The notes: generated by a model not told the origin, from the letters alone. 64,000 bases of DNA from Papio anubis (GCF_008728515.1 NC_044986.1:54114855-54178854), one strand, 5' to 3'. Shown: positions 1 to 11,236, numbered from the stretch's first letter. Numbers and translations: made by a program.

Positions 1-469
1 AGGTTTTTTTTAACTGACATTTGACAAAATGAGGCAATACCCACTCTCAATTCAAGAGGAGGCTCACTCAGATTAGAAGCCAGTCCTGTCATTGATATCA
101 ATTTCCTTTTGATATAATAATAATCTATATATAGGTGCTCAAAGAAACCCCGGAAATAGTCAAGATCCTTCTTTTTACAAGTGCAGAAACTGATGACCAG
201 AGAAGTTAGCAGGCTTGTCCAACATTAAACAGGTGCCGATGCCACTAAGAATCAGAACTCAGAAATTCTGATTTCTTGTCAAAAATACTTTCTGCTACTC
301 TAAATACAAAAGCACCAACAGGAAGAATTCCTTTTCAAACGTCCTATCTTTGAATCCTCAAACACATTGTTTTTTTCCCCAATGCTACCCCTACTTAAAA
401 CCAAACATACTGCAACCCAGTACACACAGTCCAGTCAGTCTCCCAGGCTGAATGAGAAGCATTCATTCA
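1..469. other. Unique AT-rich sequence, nothing recognised
   Basis: No open frame of note, no repeat family and no RNA gene recognised. Ordinary non-coding sequence on inspection. Confidence 0.5.
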
Positions 470-730
470 TTGAACAATTATTATACAATAGCTATAGATT
501 TATCACTGGTGAATAGGATACAATTTTTGCCTAAGGAAGTATACATCTAGAAAGCAAGCAATTATAATATTTTGAGTGTGATGAGGTATGGAGGATAGAG
601 GAAAAATAAAATATTTATGGTTTTATATAATTACAAACCCCCTAACCCATTCCTGAAGGTCGTGGAAGGCTTCCTGGAAGGGGTGCCATGAGGCTGATTT
701 CCAAAAAAATGTGAAGATAAATTATGTGAA
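470..730 (-). repeat. L2 LINE 3' region fragment
   Basis: Read on the minus strand, this resembles the 3' part of L2. There is a CATTCATTCATTGAAC start, then a degraded 'tissue stays open' stretch of the type seen before the L2 end, and GGAAGGCTTCCTGGAAGGGG near 668, which matches the L2 segment around a conserved CCTTCC block. It is highly diverged, as expected for a mammal-wide LINE. The boundaries are approximate. Confidence 0.5.
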
Positions 731-2041
731 GTAGACAGATTGGGACAACTGGAACTATCATATATAATGGAACTCTAGGGGAAATCTCTACTTAACATCT
801 GTTCCTATCTCCTTCAAATTCATTACCGTACTACCTTCCCCATATGCTTTTCCCATACACCAATTTCTGTTCCAAGTGATGAGACAATACTAGTCATAAC
901 CATGAAAAAAATGTAAAAACCCTACAGCCACCATAGACTTCAATCTAAAAATACCAGAAATAACTTCATTTTACTGCAATTTAAATCTCTTCTTTATTGT
1001 CACATTAATATTCTGTGCAAAATTGAAATACATGCTGAAAATATTCTGTTTCTTTATGCATGAATGACCATGATTTTGAAACTTTTCTCTGCAGCTCCTT
1101 AAAAGACTGATGAAGCCTTTAATCATTTGTCTACATGGAGGAGGTAAATGGGCCTGCCGCAGGCTCTCTGGGTCATGCCATCATCTGCTGGCTCCAGTGT
1201 TCAGAGCTAAATGAGGAAGGTTCATAATTGATAGCACAAGTGTAAATAATTCCACATACTATTGGTTTCCCAAAACCTCTTAATTATAGATGTGGATGTT
1301 TGTTGCATTTTATTAAATGTTTAAATAACTATTAAAATTATTTATGTTCCATGTATGATAATAAAATAACACAATTAAATATGTGTTTAAATATTATCAT
1401 AAAACTTTAAGCTACTTAACATACCTAAGGGAATATAATATTATATAAAAATATCATGACATGTATACCTCAAATGAATAGGATACATAAATAAAATTAT
1501 GATGTACAAAATACCTAATGTATCAAAATAATAAAGTCTTCTTTTGAAGAATGCACAGACATCACAGTGAAAGTTCATTAGTGATATACCCTTGTGATTA
1601 TATTGATTTTGAAGCATTCCAACTTGACGTAATACAGTTCTAAACAAAGATTTACGTCAAGTTGTAATGTTATTAGAAACATGATATGGAGCAAAATCTA
1701 ACGTTTTCCACTCATTTATGAACATAAAGAAGTTTATTAATAATGCAGACCAAAGAACCTGTGTTCTGTAAAGACATGGAAAACTTAATTTAAAAAAAAA
1801 AAAAAAACGTGCATTAGTATTTATGAAAAATTTTGGAAGGGATAAGTTAAAGACCAGATCAAGTGATCATATTAAGGTAGTTTAGTTTTAAAATAAAAGT
1901 CTACACAATGCAAAACTCTCATTAAGAATCCTCATTTTGAAAGCCACAGATGTAATATCATATAGACACATTTCTTACAAACCCAACATTTCCTATTTTA
2001 TGGGAAACAGTGTGCTTAAAGAGTTACTTAAAGGATTTCTT
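731..2041. other. Unique AT-rich stretch with one perfect hairpin
   Basis: No gene or repeat family recognised. It is very AT-rich from 1290 to 1500. It contains a 13-bp-arm perfect inverted repeat at 1620-1664, listed separately. A 68-codon open frame on the minus strand (1441-1647) has low-complexity composition and looks like chance. Confidence 0.5.
1620..1664. repeat. Perfect inverted repeat with CRE-like arms
   Basis: The arms at 1620-1632 and 1652-1664 are exact reverse complements (13 bp) around a 19-nt loop. Each arm holds TTACGTCA or its complement TGACGTAA, an ATF/CREB or C/EBP-like half site. The structure is seen directly; regulatory function is inference only. Confidence 0.7.
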
Positions 2042-2049
2042 AAAAATTA

Positions 2050-2305
2050 GGCTGAAGCAGGCAGATCACGTGAGGTCAGGAATTTGAGAACAGCCTGGCC
2101 AATATGGTGAAACCCCATCTCTACTAAAAATACCAAGTTAGCTGGGTGTGGTGGCATAGGCCTGTAGTCTCAGCTATTCGGGAAGCTGAGGCAGAAGAAT
2201 TGCTTGAACCCAGGAGGTGGAGGTTGCAGTGAGCCGAGATCATACCACTGCATTCCAGCCCGGGCGGCAGAGTGAGACTCTGTCTTAAAAAAAAAAAAAA
2301 AAAAA
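2050..2305 (+). mobile_element. Alu (S-like), 5'-truncated
   Basis: This copy begins at about base 50 of a normal Alu (GCTGAAGCAGGCAGATCACG). It runs through the left arm, the A-rich linker and the right arm (CAGTGAGCCGAGATC) and ends in a run of 19 A at 2287-2305. The roughly 50-bp 5' truncation removes the A box of the internal Pol III promoter, so it should not be self-transcribing. It joins directly to an L1 tail at 2306 with no sequence between. Confidence 0.9.
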
Positions 2306-2383
2306 GACACGTGTATACCTATGTAACAAAAACTGCACATTCTGCACATGTAACCCAGAACTTAAAGTATAATTTAAAAAAAA
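2306..2383 (+). mobile_element. L1 3'-terminal fragment (78 bp)
   Basis: This is the last part of an L1 3'UTR: CACGTGTATACCTATGTAAC, then ACTTAAAGTATAATTT and a short A run. It follows the poly(A) of the preceding Alu immediately and has the same orientation. The two together look like one composite insertion. A short possible target duplication is AAAAATTA (2042-2049) against AAAAGAATTA (2380-2389). Confidence 0.8.
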
Positions 2384-3669
2384 GAATTAAAGCCTTAAAG
2401 CCTCCATTTTACAAATAGCAAAAGGGCAATAATGGTACTGTTTCTGTCACTATTAAAAAGTGAGATTGGTGTGCTATTGTTCTTAAGGGAGAGCTAATGT
2501 TCTCCAGTTGGTTCTGATACCCTCTCTCCTTCTGCTGCCAGTTAATTAACTCTCAACTGGTTTGAGAAAATTACCTGTGTAAAGGTTTAATCATTAATAG
2601 CTAAAAAATAAATAAATAAGCTACCTTACCTACTCAGTGCTCTTATATAATACTATATAATATGAATATAAAATGAAATTCCTTATTCACTGTTATATGT
2701 AATCAGATAAACCAAAGAGGGGGAAAATACTCTCAGTTTGAAAAGGTAGATGGCATAATGTCTTACATTGTAATAATTACTTTGATCCAGTCTATCACTC
2801 ACCGCTTAAAACATTATCAACTTCAAGAGTTCCAATCAAACATTAATAAAATGTTGTTCCTGTGAGATAAATGTATTCCCTCAATCCCACCCCAACTGAC
2901 TAAGTCTCTCAATTTTATCTAATTTTGATATCCAAACATATGTCATTCCTGTGAGCACATCCACAAGAATTTGAAGAATTCAATCCCTATTCACCTTCCA
3001 AGGAACTTTCTTATTCACATTAAAGCAGTATTTCTGCATTTTGAGTCAAATTTGGAGAGTTCCAGCACCTAAAAAGACACATTCTTACCTCTGATAAACT
3101 AGTAAATTTTGAAAAGGCTAAGATATTACCTTCTCTCAATATCAACAAACTGACTATACACTTGCCTGTCCCAGTATCCCAGACCAGCCTCTGACCTACC
3201 TCCTTTCTGTCCACTCCGGTCCAGGTCTCTGCAGGCATTCTTACTCCGACTAAACAGGTGGCTGGTCCTCCAGCTCATTTTGTTCTGATTACCCAACATC
3301 AACCCTCCTCCTCTGACTTAACCCAACTCAGACTAAGCAGCTGGCTCTAATTCAACTACTTGTTAAATCACTCACACACCTGATTTGATTCTTTCATTAG
3401 TCTTAGAGCGCCTACCTTGTGCTCAGCTGTGTACTCCTATTTCGAAACAGCCTGTGAATCTGTTCTTGTCCTGGTGGCATTGAGATTTTTCTGCCTATTA
3501 ACATGAAGAAAGATAATGTCACTATCTCCAGATGACTTCTCTAATGACTTATCTAACACATCTTACATTATTTAAAAAGCCGCACTGTTCACAAGATAAT
3601 GATGTATATTAAAGTGAGGTCACTGTTTATCATAAATCATAAATCTTAGGCATTTTCTTTTCTTTTGTT
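2384..3669. other. Unique sequence, nothing recognised
   Basis: No coding region or repeat family is recognised. A 72-codon minus-strand frame at 3020-3238 shows no family features. There is short TAAATAAATAAA-type low complexity near 2610. Confidence 0.45.
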
Positions 3670-4030
3670 ACCGGTGACATACATGCCTGGCATGCCAGCA
3701 ACGACCCAGGCCTAAGACCTCACAAAGTGAGCAGCTGTGCTATTCACCATATACTTCTGGCTCTCTACCTTCCAGGCACATGACAGAACTGCATTCCCCT
3801 GTCCACTTTGAACTTAGGCCCGGCTATGTATTTTCATTGAAATGGTAACAGAAGTGTCAATTCCAGGCAGTAGCTCTAAGATCCAGTGTAAGGCTCATCC
3901 CGCCTTCCAGCTAAGATGATCATGGAAGCTTTGTTGCAATGGAGTTGCTCTGAGCCTGGTTGAGAGATGAGCAGAGCTTCCTGCTGGCCTACGTTGGGCA
4001 GGTAGTGTGAGCAAAGAAACATAAGTCAAG
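3670..4030 (+). repeat. Possible MLT1-type MaLR LTR fragment
   Basis: The segment ends with GAGCAGAGCTTCC and a GTGAGCAAAGAAACATAAGT stretch. This resembles the 3' half of MLT1 LTRs just before their poly(A) region, and the upstream part (AAATGGTAACAGAAGTG) also fits. It is diverged and was assigned by eye. It could be another old LTR. Confidence 0.4.
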
Positions 4031-4688
4031 TTTCTAAAATTTTTGGAGGTGCTTCTTACTCCAGCATTAACGTTGCCAATTCTGTCTAATATAGGAATTA
4101 AAGGAAACTTAAAAGGTAGAGTGAGATAGGCTTATATATCTGACAGGATTTATTAATATAATTAGTTAAAACTAAGCGAGCCCCTTTCAGCATGAAACAG
4201 TCACCATCTACTTACTTTTAAATAGAAATCAATTGGCATTTTCTCCTTGTTTTACCTGAAAAAAATGACAGTATTTAGACTCCAAACCATTATCATTTTT
4301 TCTTAGTTAGTAGCACAGAACATCCAGGCCAGGCTTTTTATCCCATAGCACCTGTAAAGACTGCAATTCCACATAACATAATTAACTTTAACTCAGTTTA
4401 GGGCTCTAATCACACATATCACATTAAACTAGCTATAAATTAATAGTAGATGATGATTATAATGTATAATTATAATTTAATATGATTTATGGGATTACTA
4501 GAAATCAGTTTCTACTAAAAATAACATGGTATTCTAAGTGACCTTAATAATAAGGTATTCTAAATGACTTAATAAATTTTATTTCTTCATATATTTTTAG
4601 TAAATGATTAACAACTTCATGATCAAACCACTCAATGAGAAAACTCTTTAAAACAACATATGTAATCTTTGACTAAATACTGACCCCT
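4031..4688. other. Unique AT-rich sequence before the L1 insertion
   Basis: No repeat or gene recognised. A short local repetition of GGTATTCTAA(A/G)TGA near 4531 and 4555 is visible. The stretch ends at the left target-site copy of the L1. Confidence 0.5.
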
Positions 4689-4701
4689 AAAAATGTCTAT
4701 C

Positions 4702-5717
4702 AAAAAGATGGCCGAATAGGAACAGCTCCAGCCTCCAGCTCCCAGCGTGAGTGACACAGAAGACAGGTGATTTCTGCATTTTCAACTGAGGTACCAGGTT
4801 CATCTCACTGGGGCGTGTCAGACAGTTGGCACTGGTCCACAGGTGCAGCCCCACCAGCAAGAGCTAAAGCAGGGCGAGGCATCACCTCACCTGGGAAGCA
4901 CAAGGGGGAAGGGAATTCCTTTTCCTAGCCAAAGGAAATTGAGACACACAACACCTGGAAAATCGGGTAACTCCCAGCCTAATAAGACCTAATGGTCTTA
5001 GCAAACGGCACACCAGGAGATTATATCCCACACCTGGCCCAGAGGGTCCCATGCCCACGGAGCCTCCCTCATTGCTAGCACAGCAGTCTGAGATCTAATT
5101 GCAAGGTGGAAGCGAGGCTGGGGGAGGGGTGCCCGCCGTTGCTGAGGTTTAAGTAGGTAAACAAAGCCTCTGGGAAGCTCAAATTGGGTGGAGCCCACCA
5201 CAGCTCAAGGAGGCCAGCTTGCCTCTGTAGACTCCTCTTCTGGGGAGAGGGCATCGCTAAACAAAAAGCAGCAGAAACCTCTTCAGAGGTAAATGCACCT
5301 GTCTCACAGCTTTGAAGAGAGCAGTGGATCTCCCAGCATGGAGGGTGAGATCTGAGAACAGACAGACTGCATGCTCAAGTGGGTCCCTGACCCCTGAGTA
5401 GCCTAACTGGGAGACATCCCCCACTAGGTGCAGACCAACACCTCACACCTCACATGGCAGGGTACACCCCTGAGACGAAGCTTCCAGAAAAAGAATCAGA
5501 TAGCAACAATTGCTGTTCAGCAATATTCTATCTTCTGCAGCCTCCACTGCTGATACCCAGGCAAACAGGGTCTGGAGTGGACCTCAAGCAAACTCCAACA
5601 GACCTACAGCTGAGGGTCCTGTTAGAAGGAAAACTTACAAACAGAAAGAACACCCACACCAAAACCCCATCGGTAAGACACCATCATCAAAGATCAAAGG
5701 CAGATAAAACCACAAAG
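4702..5717 (+). promoter_or_regulatory. L1 5'UTR with internal promoter
   Basis: This is the sense promoter region of the L1, upstream of the ORF1 start position. A YY1-type motif AAGATGGCCG sits at 4705-4714, where YY1 is known to set the L1 transcription start. The extreme 5' G-rich bases of a typical L1 are absent or mutated (AAAAAGATGG instead of a GGAGCCAAGATGG-like start). Several CpG positions of the family appear here as TpG or CpA, consistent with methylation decay. Confidence 0.8.
5466..5594 (+). promoter_or_regulatory. 129-bp L1 5'UTR segment of the ZNF93-bound type
   Basis: Between GGGTA and CTCCAACAGACC this copy keeps an extra segment of about 129 bp, including GCTGATACCCAGGCAAACAG. 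Published human work shows that ZNF93 (KRAB/KAP1 repression) binds this segment in L1PA3-PA6 elements, and that younger L1PA2 and L1Hs lost it. Its presence dates this copy to the older side of that loss. Whether a monkey ZNF93 orthologue binds this decayed copy is unknown. Confidence 0.7.
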
Positions 5718-6200
5718 ATAGGGAAAAAGCAGGGCAGAAAAGCTGCAAATTCCAAAAATCAGAGTGCACCTCCCCCTCCAAAGGAACGCAGCTCATCACA
5801 AGCAACAGAACAAAGCTGGATGGAGAATGACTTTGACGAGTTGAAAGAAGAAGGCTTCAGTCAATCAAACTCAGAGCTAAAGGAGGAACTACGTAACCAG
5901 CGCAAAGAAACTAAAAACCTTGGAAAAAGAATGGATGAATGGATAACTAGAATAATCAACGCAGAGAAGACCTTAAAAGAACTGATAGAGATGAAAACCA
6001 TAACACGAGAACTACATGACAAATGCACAAGCTTCAGTAACCGACTCGATCAACTGGGAGAAACAGTATCAGCGATTGAAGATCAAACGAATGAAATGAA
6101 GCGAGAAGAGAAATCTAGAGAAAAAAGAGTAAAAAGAAATGAACGAAGCCTCCAAGAAATATGGGATTACGTGAAAACACGAAATCTAACAAGAAAATGA
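5718..6200 (+). pseudogene. L1 ORF1 remnant (N-terminal half only)
   Basis: L1 ORF1 normally encodes an RNA-binding chaperone of about 338 residues: N-terminal tail, coiled coil, RRM and C-terminal domain. Here the expected ATG has become ATA (5718-5720). The frame stays open through the basic N-terminus, the WMENDFDELKEEGF segment and the coiled coil, reaching EIWDYVK at about codon 153. It is then cut off by an internal deletion, reads RNLTRK and stops at TGA 6198-6200. The RRM and C-terminal domains needed for nucleic-acid binding are absent. The frame is also open upstream into the 5'UTR from an ATG at 5454, giving a 248-codon fusion frame. Not functional as ORF1p. Confidence 0.9.
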
Positions 6201-9200
6201 AAAAAAAAAAAAAGGCAGGGGTTGCAATCCTAGTCTCTGATAAAACAGACTTTAAACCATCAAAGATCAAAAGAGACAAAGAAGGCCATTACATAATGGT
6301 AAAGGGATCAATTCATCAGGAAGAGCTAACTATCCTAAATATATATGCACCCAATACAGGAAAACCCAGATTCATAAAGCAAGTCCTTAGAGACTTACAA
6401 AGAGATTTAGACTCCCATACAATAAAAATGGGAGACTTTAAACCCCACTGTCAACATTAGACAGATCAACAAGACAGAAAGTTAACAAGGATATCCAGGA
6501 ATTGAACTCAACTCTGCACCAAGCTGACCTAATAGACATCTATAGAACTCTCCACCCCAAATCAACAGAATATACATTCTTCTCAGCACCACATCACACT
6601 TATTCCAAAATTGACCACATAGTTGGAAGTAAAGCACTCCTCAGCAAATGTAAAAGAACAGAAATTATAACAAACTGTCTCTCAGACCACAGTGCAATCA
6701 AAGTAGAACTCAGGACTAAGAAACTCAATCAAAACCACTCAACTACCTGGAAACTGAACAACCAGCTCCTGAATGATTACTGGGTGCATAACGAAATGAA
6801 GGCAGAAATAAAGATGTTCTTTGAAACCAATGAGAAGAAAGACACAACATACCAGAATCTCTGGGACACATTTAAAGCCGTGTGTAGAGCACTAAATGCC
6901 CACAACAGAAAGCTGGAAAGATCTAAAATTGACACCCTAACATCACAATTAAAAGAACTAGAGAAGCAAGAGCAAACACATTCAAAAGCTAGCAGAAGGC
7001 AAGAAATAACTAAGATCAGAGCAGAACTGAAGGAGATAGAGACACAAAAAATACTCCAAAAAATCAATGAATCCAGGAGCTGGTTTTTTGAAAAGATCAA
7101 CAGAATTGATAGACTGCTAGCAAGGCTAATAAAGAAGAAAAGAGAGAAGAATCAAATAGACGCAATAAAAAATGATAAAGGGGATATCACCACCAATCCC
7201 ACAGAAATACAAACTACCATCAGAGAATACTATAAACACCTCTATGCAAATAAACTAGAAAACCTAGAAAAAATGGATAATTTCCTGGACACTTACACTC
7301 TCCCAAGACTAAACCAGGAAGAAGTTGAATCCCTGAATAGATCAATAGCAGGCTCTGAAATTGAGGCAATAATTAATAGCCTACCAACCAAAAAATGTCC
7401 AGGACCAGACAGATTCATAGCCGAATTCTACCAGAGGTACAAAGAGGAATTGGTACCATTCCTTCTGAAACTATTCCAATCAATAGAAAAAGAGGGAATC
7501 CTCCCTAACTCATTTTATGAGGCCAACATCATCCTGATACCAAAGCCTGACAGAGATACTACAAAAAAAAGAGAATTTTAGACCAATAACCCTGATGAAC
7601 ATCGATGTAAAAATCCTCAATAAAATACTAGCAAACCAAATCCAACAGCACATCAAAAAGCTTATCCACCATGATCAAGTGGGCTTCATCCCTGGGATGC
7701 AAGGCTGGTTCAACATATGCAAATCAATAAACGTTATCCAGCATATAAACAGAACCAAAGACAAAAACCACATGATTATCTCAATAGATGCAGAAAAGGC
7801 CTTTGATAAAATTCAACAGCCCTTCATGCTAAAAACTCTCAATAAATTCGGTATTGATGGAATATATCTCAAAATAATAAGAGTTATTTATGACAAACCC
7901 ACAGCCAATACCATACTGAATGGGCAAAAACCGGAAGCATTCCCTTTGAAAACTGGCACAAGACAGGGATGTCCCCTCTCACCACTCTTATTCAACATAG
8001 TGTTGGAAGTTCTGGCTAGGGCAATCAGGCAAGAGAAAGAAATAAGGGGTATTCAGCTAGGAAAAGAAGAAGTCAAATTGTCCCTCTTTGCAGATGACAT
8101 GATTGTATATTTAGAAAACCCCATTGTCTCAGCCCAAAAATCTCCTTAACCTGATAAGCAACTTCAGCAAAGTCTCAGGATACAAAATTAATGTGCAAAA
8201 GTCACAAGCATTCTTATACACCAGTAACAGACAAACAGCCAAATCATGAATGAACTCCCATTCACAATAGCTTCACAGAGAATAAGATACCTAGGAATCC
8301 AACTTACAAGGGATATAAAGGACCTCTTCAAGGAGAACTACAAACCACTGGGCAGTGAAATAAAATAGGACACAAAGAAATGGAAGAACATACCATGCTC
8401 ATGGATAGGAAGACTCAATATTGTGAAAATGGCCATCCTTCCCAAGGTAATTTATAGATTCAATGCCATCCCCATTAAGCTACCAATGACTTTCTTCATA
8501 GAATTGGAAAAAACTGCTTTAAAGTTCATATGGAACAAAAAAAGACCCCACATTGCCAAGACAATCCTAAGCCAAAAGAACAAAGCTGGAGGCATCACAC
8601 TACCTGACTTCAAACTATACTACAAGGCTACAGTAACCAAAGCAGCATGGTACTGGTACCAAAACAGAAATATAGACCAATGGAACAGAACAGAGCCTTC
8701 AGAAATAATACCACACATCTACAGCCATCTGATCTTTGACAAACCTGAGAAAAACAAGAGATGGGGAAAGGATTCCCTATTTAATAAATGGTACTGGGAA
8801 AATTGGCTAGCCATAAGTAGAAAGCTGAAACTGGATCTTTTCGTTACTCCTTATATGAAAATTAATTCAAGATGGATTAGAGACTTAAATGTTAGACCTA
8901 ATACCATAAAAACCCTAGAAGAAAACCTAGGGAATACCATTCAGGACATAGGCTTGGGCAAGGACTTCATGTCTAAAACACCAAAAGCAATGGCAACAAA
9001 AGCCAAAATTGACAAATGGGATCTCATTAAACTAAAGAGCTTCTGCACAGCAAAAGAAACTACCATCGGAGTGAACAGGCAACCTACAGAATGGGAGAAA
9101 ATTTTTGCAATCTACTCATCTGACAAAGGGCTAATATCCAGAACCTATAAAGAACTCAATCAAATTTACAAGAAAAAAACAAACAACCCCATCAAAAAGT

Positions 9201-9813
9201 GGGCAAAGGATATGAACAGACATTTCTCAAAAGAAGACATTCATACAGTCAACAGACACATGAAAAAATGCTCATCATCACTGGCCATCAGAGAAATGCA
9301 AATCAAAAGCACAATGAGATACCATCTTACACCAGTTAGAATGGCAATCATTAAAAAGTCAGGAAACAACAGGTGCTGGAGAGGATGTGGAGAAATAGGA
9401 ACACTTTTACATGTTGGTGGGACTGTAAACTAGTTCAACCATTGTGGAAAACAGTGTGGCGATTCCTCAAGGATCTAGAACTAGAAATACCATTTGACCC
9501 AGCCATCCCATTACTGGGGATATAGCCAAAGGATTATAAATCATCCTGCTATAAAGACACATGCACACATATGTTTATTGTGGCACTATTCACAATAGCA
9601 AAGACTCGGAATCAATCCAAATGTCCATCAGTGACAGACTGGATTAAGAAAATGTGGCACATATACACCATGGAATACTATGCAGCCATAAAAAAGGATG
9701 AGTTTGTGTCCTTTGTAGGGACATGGACGCAGCTGGAAACCATCATTCTCAGCAAACTATCGCAAGAACAGAAAACCAAGCACTGCATGTCCTCACTCAT
9801 AGATGAGAACTGA
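6201..9813 (+). pseudogene. L1 ORF2 remnant (endonuclease-reverse transcriptase)
   Basis: L1 ORF2 encodes a protein of about 1275 residues: apurinic endonuclease, reverse transcriptase and a C-terminal cysteine-rich domain. This copy starts inside the endonuclease at KAGVAILVSDKT, so the first 60-70 residues, including early catalytic positions, are gone. Frames then shift repeatedly: near 6440 (one base lost after GDF), at the A run 7563-7570, at the A run 8136-8140, within 8150-8420, and near 9410. A TAG replaces a tyrosine codon at 9523-9525. The RT core is still readable in pieces: AEKAFDK, RQGCPLSPLLFN and the FADD catalytic box at 8087-8098. The last piece ends at the normal ORF2 stop position, TGA 9811-9813. 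Confidence 0.93.
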
Positions 9814-10044
9814 ACAATGAGATCACTTGGACACAGGAAGGGGAACATCACACACCAGGTCCTATTGTGCAGAGGAGGGAGAGGGGAGGGATAGCATTAG
9901 GAGATATACCTAATATAAATGATGAGTTAATGGGTACAGCACACTGACATGGCACATGTACACATACATAACAAACCTGCACGTTGTGCACATGTACCCT
10001 AGAACTTAAAGTATAATAATAATAAATAAAATTTAAAAATTAAA
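9814..10044 (+). repeat. L1 3'UTR and A-rich tail
   Basis: This 3'UTR carries the usual purine/G-rich block near 9871-9890 (GGAGGGAGAGGGGAGGG), a potential G-quadruplex. It ends in ACTTAAAGTATAATAATAAT and AATAAATAAA followed by an A-rich tail. The family's AATAAA poly(A) signal sits in this tail. Confidence 0.85.
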
Positions 10045-10055
10045 AAAAATCTATC

Positions 10056-10472
10056 GAAGTACATTTAGTCAAAATTTGTGCCATAGCTTATTAGTGGTGT
10101 TTAAAGTGACAAATTTTAGAACATTTAACTTTTGACTAAACATTTCTCTTTTGACAATAAGGGATATATTGAAGCAAAAGTTACTTGCAGCCTGAAAGCA
10201 AATCCAAACTTGTTGCAGTACTCATAATTAAAACACATTTTCATTTCTTATGTTTTTCCACTTGGATTAAAAGTGTTTGCATCTAGTATTTCTATTTAAA
10301 ATATCTTTTAATGTCTTCTCTTATTTATTTAATTTTCTCTCTCCAACTTAGTTGTCACAGAATTTTATTTGATTTTTACAGTCTGATATTTCCTCTAATA
10401 ATTCAATTGTTTTGTATAGTTTCTCAGGAGTTCTATGCAAAATTTAGCTATTTTTATAATTGTTAAAAGTTT
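10056..10472. other. Unique AT-rich spacer between two L1 copies
   Basis: No gene or repeat family recognised. The sequence differs from L1, so the two flanking L1 copies are probably independent insertions. Confidence 0.5.
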
Positions 10473-11236
10473 ATGCAAATCAAAACCACAATGAGATACC
10501 ATCTCATGCCAGTTAGAATGGCAATCATTAAAAAGTCAGGAAACAAGAGATGCTGGAGAGGATGTGGAGAAATAGAAATGCTTTTACACTGTTAGTGGGA
10601 GTGTACATTAGTTCAGCCATTGTGGAAGACAGTGTGGCAATTCCTCAAGGATCTAGAACCAGAAATACCCAATATCAATTTGGTATTTGACCCAGCAATC
10701 CCATTACTTGGTATATACCCAAAGGATTATAAATCATTCTACTATAAAGACACATGCACACATATGTTTATTGCAGCACTATTCACAATAGCAAAGACTT
10801 AGAACCAACCCAAATGCCCACCAATGATAGACTGGATAAAGAAAATGTGGCACATATACACTTTGAAATACTATGTAGCCATAAAAAAGAATGAGTTCAT
10901 GTCCTTTGCAGGGACATGGATGAAGCTGGGAGCCATCATCCTCAGCAAACTAACACAGGAACAGAAAACCAAACATCGCATGTTCTCACGCATGAGAGTT
11001 GAACAATGAGCACACACGGACACAGGGAGGGGAACATCACACACCGGGGCCTGTCAGGGGATGGGGGCCCAGGGGAGGGAGAGCATTAAGACAAATACCT
11101 AATACATGTGGGGCTTAAAACCTAGATAATGAGTTGATGGATGCAGCAAACCACTGTGGCACATGTATACCTATGTAACAAACCTGCACGTTCTGCATAT
11201 GTATACCAGAACTTAAAGTATAATTTTAAAAATAAT
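10473..11236 (+). mobile_element. L1PA 3' end, 5'-truncated (0.76 kb)
   Basis: The insertion starts within the last part of ORF2 (ATGCAAATCAAAACCACAAT) and runs to the 3' end (ACTTAAAGTATAATTTTAAA). ORF2 pieces read NINLVFDPAIPLLGIYPKDYK at 10620-10802 and MIDWIKKMWHIYT at 10824-11009, in different frames. This is typical target-primed reverse transcription truncation. An AluS inserted immediately behind its tail. No clear target duplication was found. Confidence 0.92.

Larger units (their letters stand above)
4689..10055 (+). mobile_element. L1PA LINE-1, 5' end intact but internally deleted
   Basis: The element body is about 4702-10044. It has an L1 5'UTR start (GATGGCCGAATAGGAACAGC), ORF1 remnants, ORF2 remnants, a 3'UTR and an A-rich tail. 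Imperfect target duplications flank it: AAAAATGTCTATC at 4689-4701 and AAAAATCTATC at 10045-10055. Intact catarrhine L1PA elements are about 6.1 kb; this one is about 5.3 kb because roughly 0.8 kb spanning the ORF1/ORF2 boundary is missing. The 5'UTR version with the extra 129-bp segment points to an L1PA4-PA6 age class, older than human-specific L1. Multiple frameshifts and stops make it inactive. Confidence 0.95.

Noticed and set aside
6777..7100. 107-codon minus-strand frame inside the first L1
   Set aside because: Shadow of the ORF2 sense frame.
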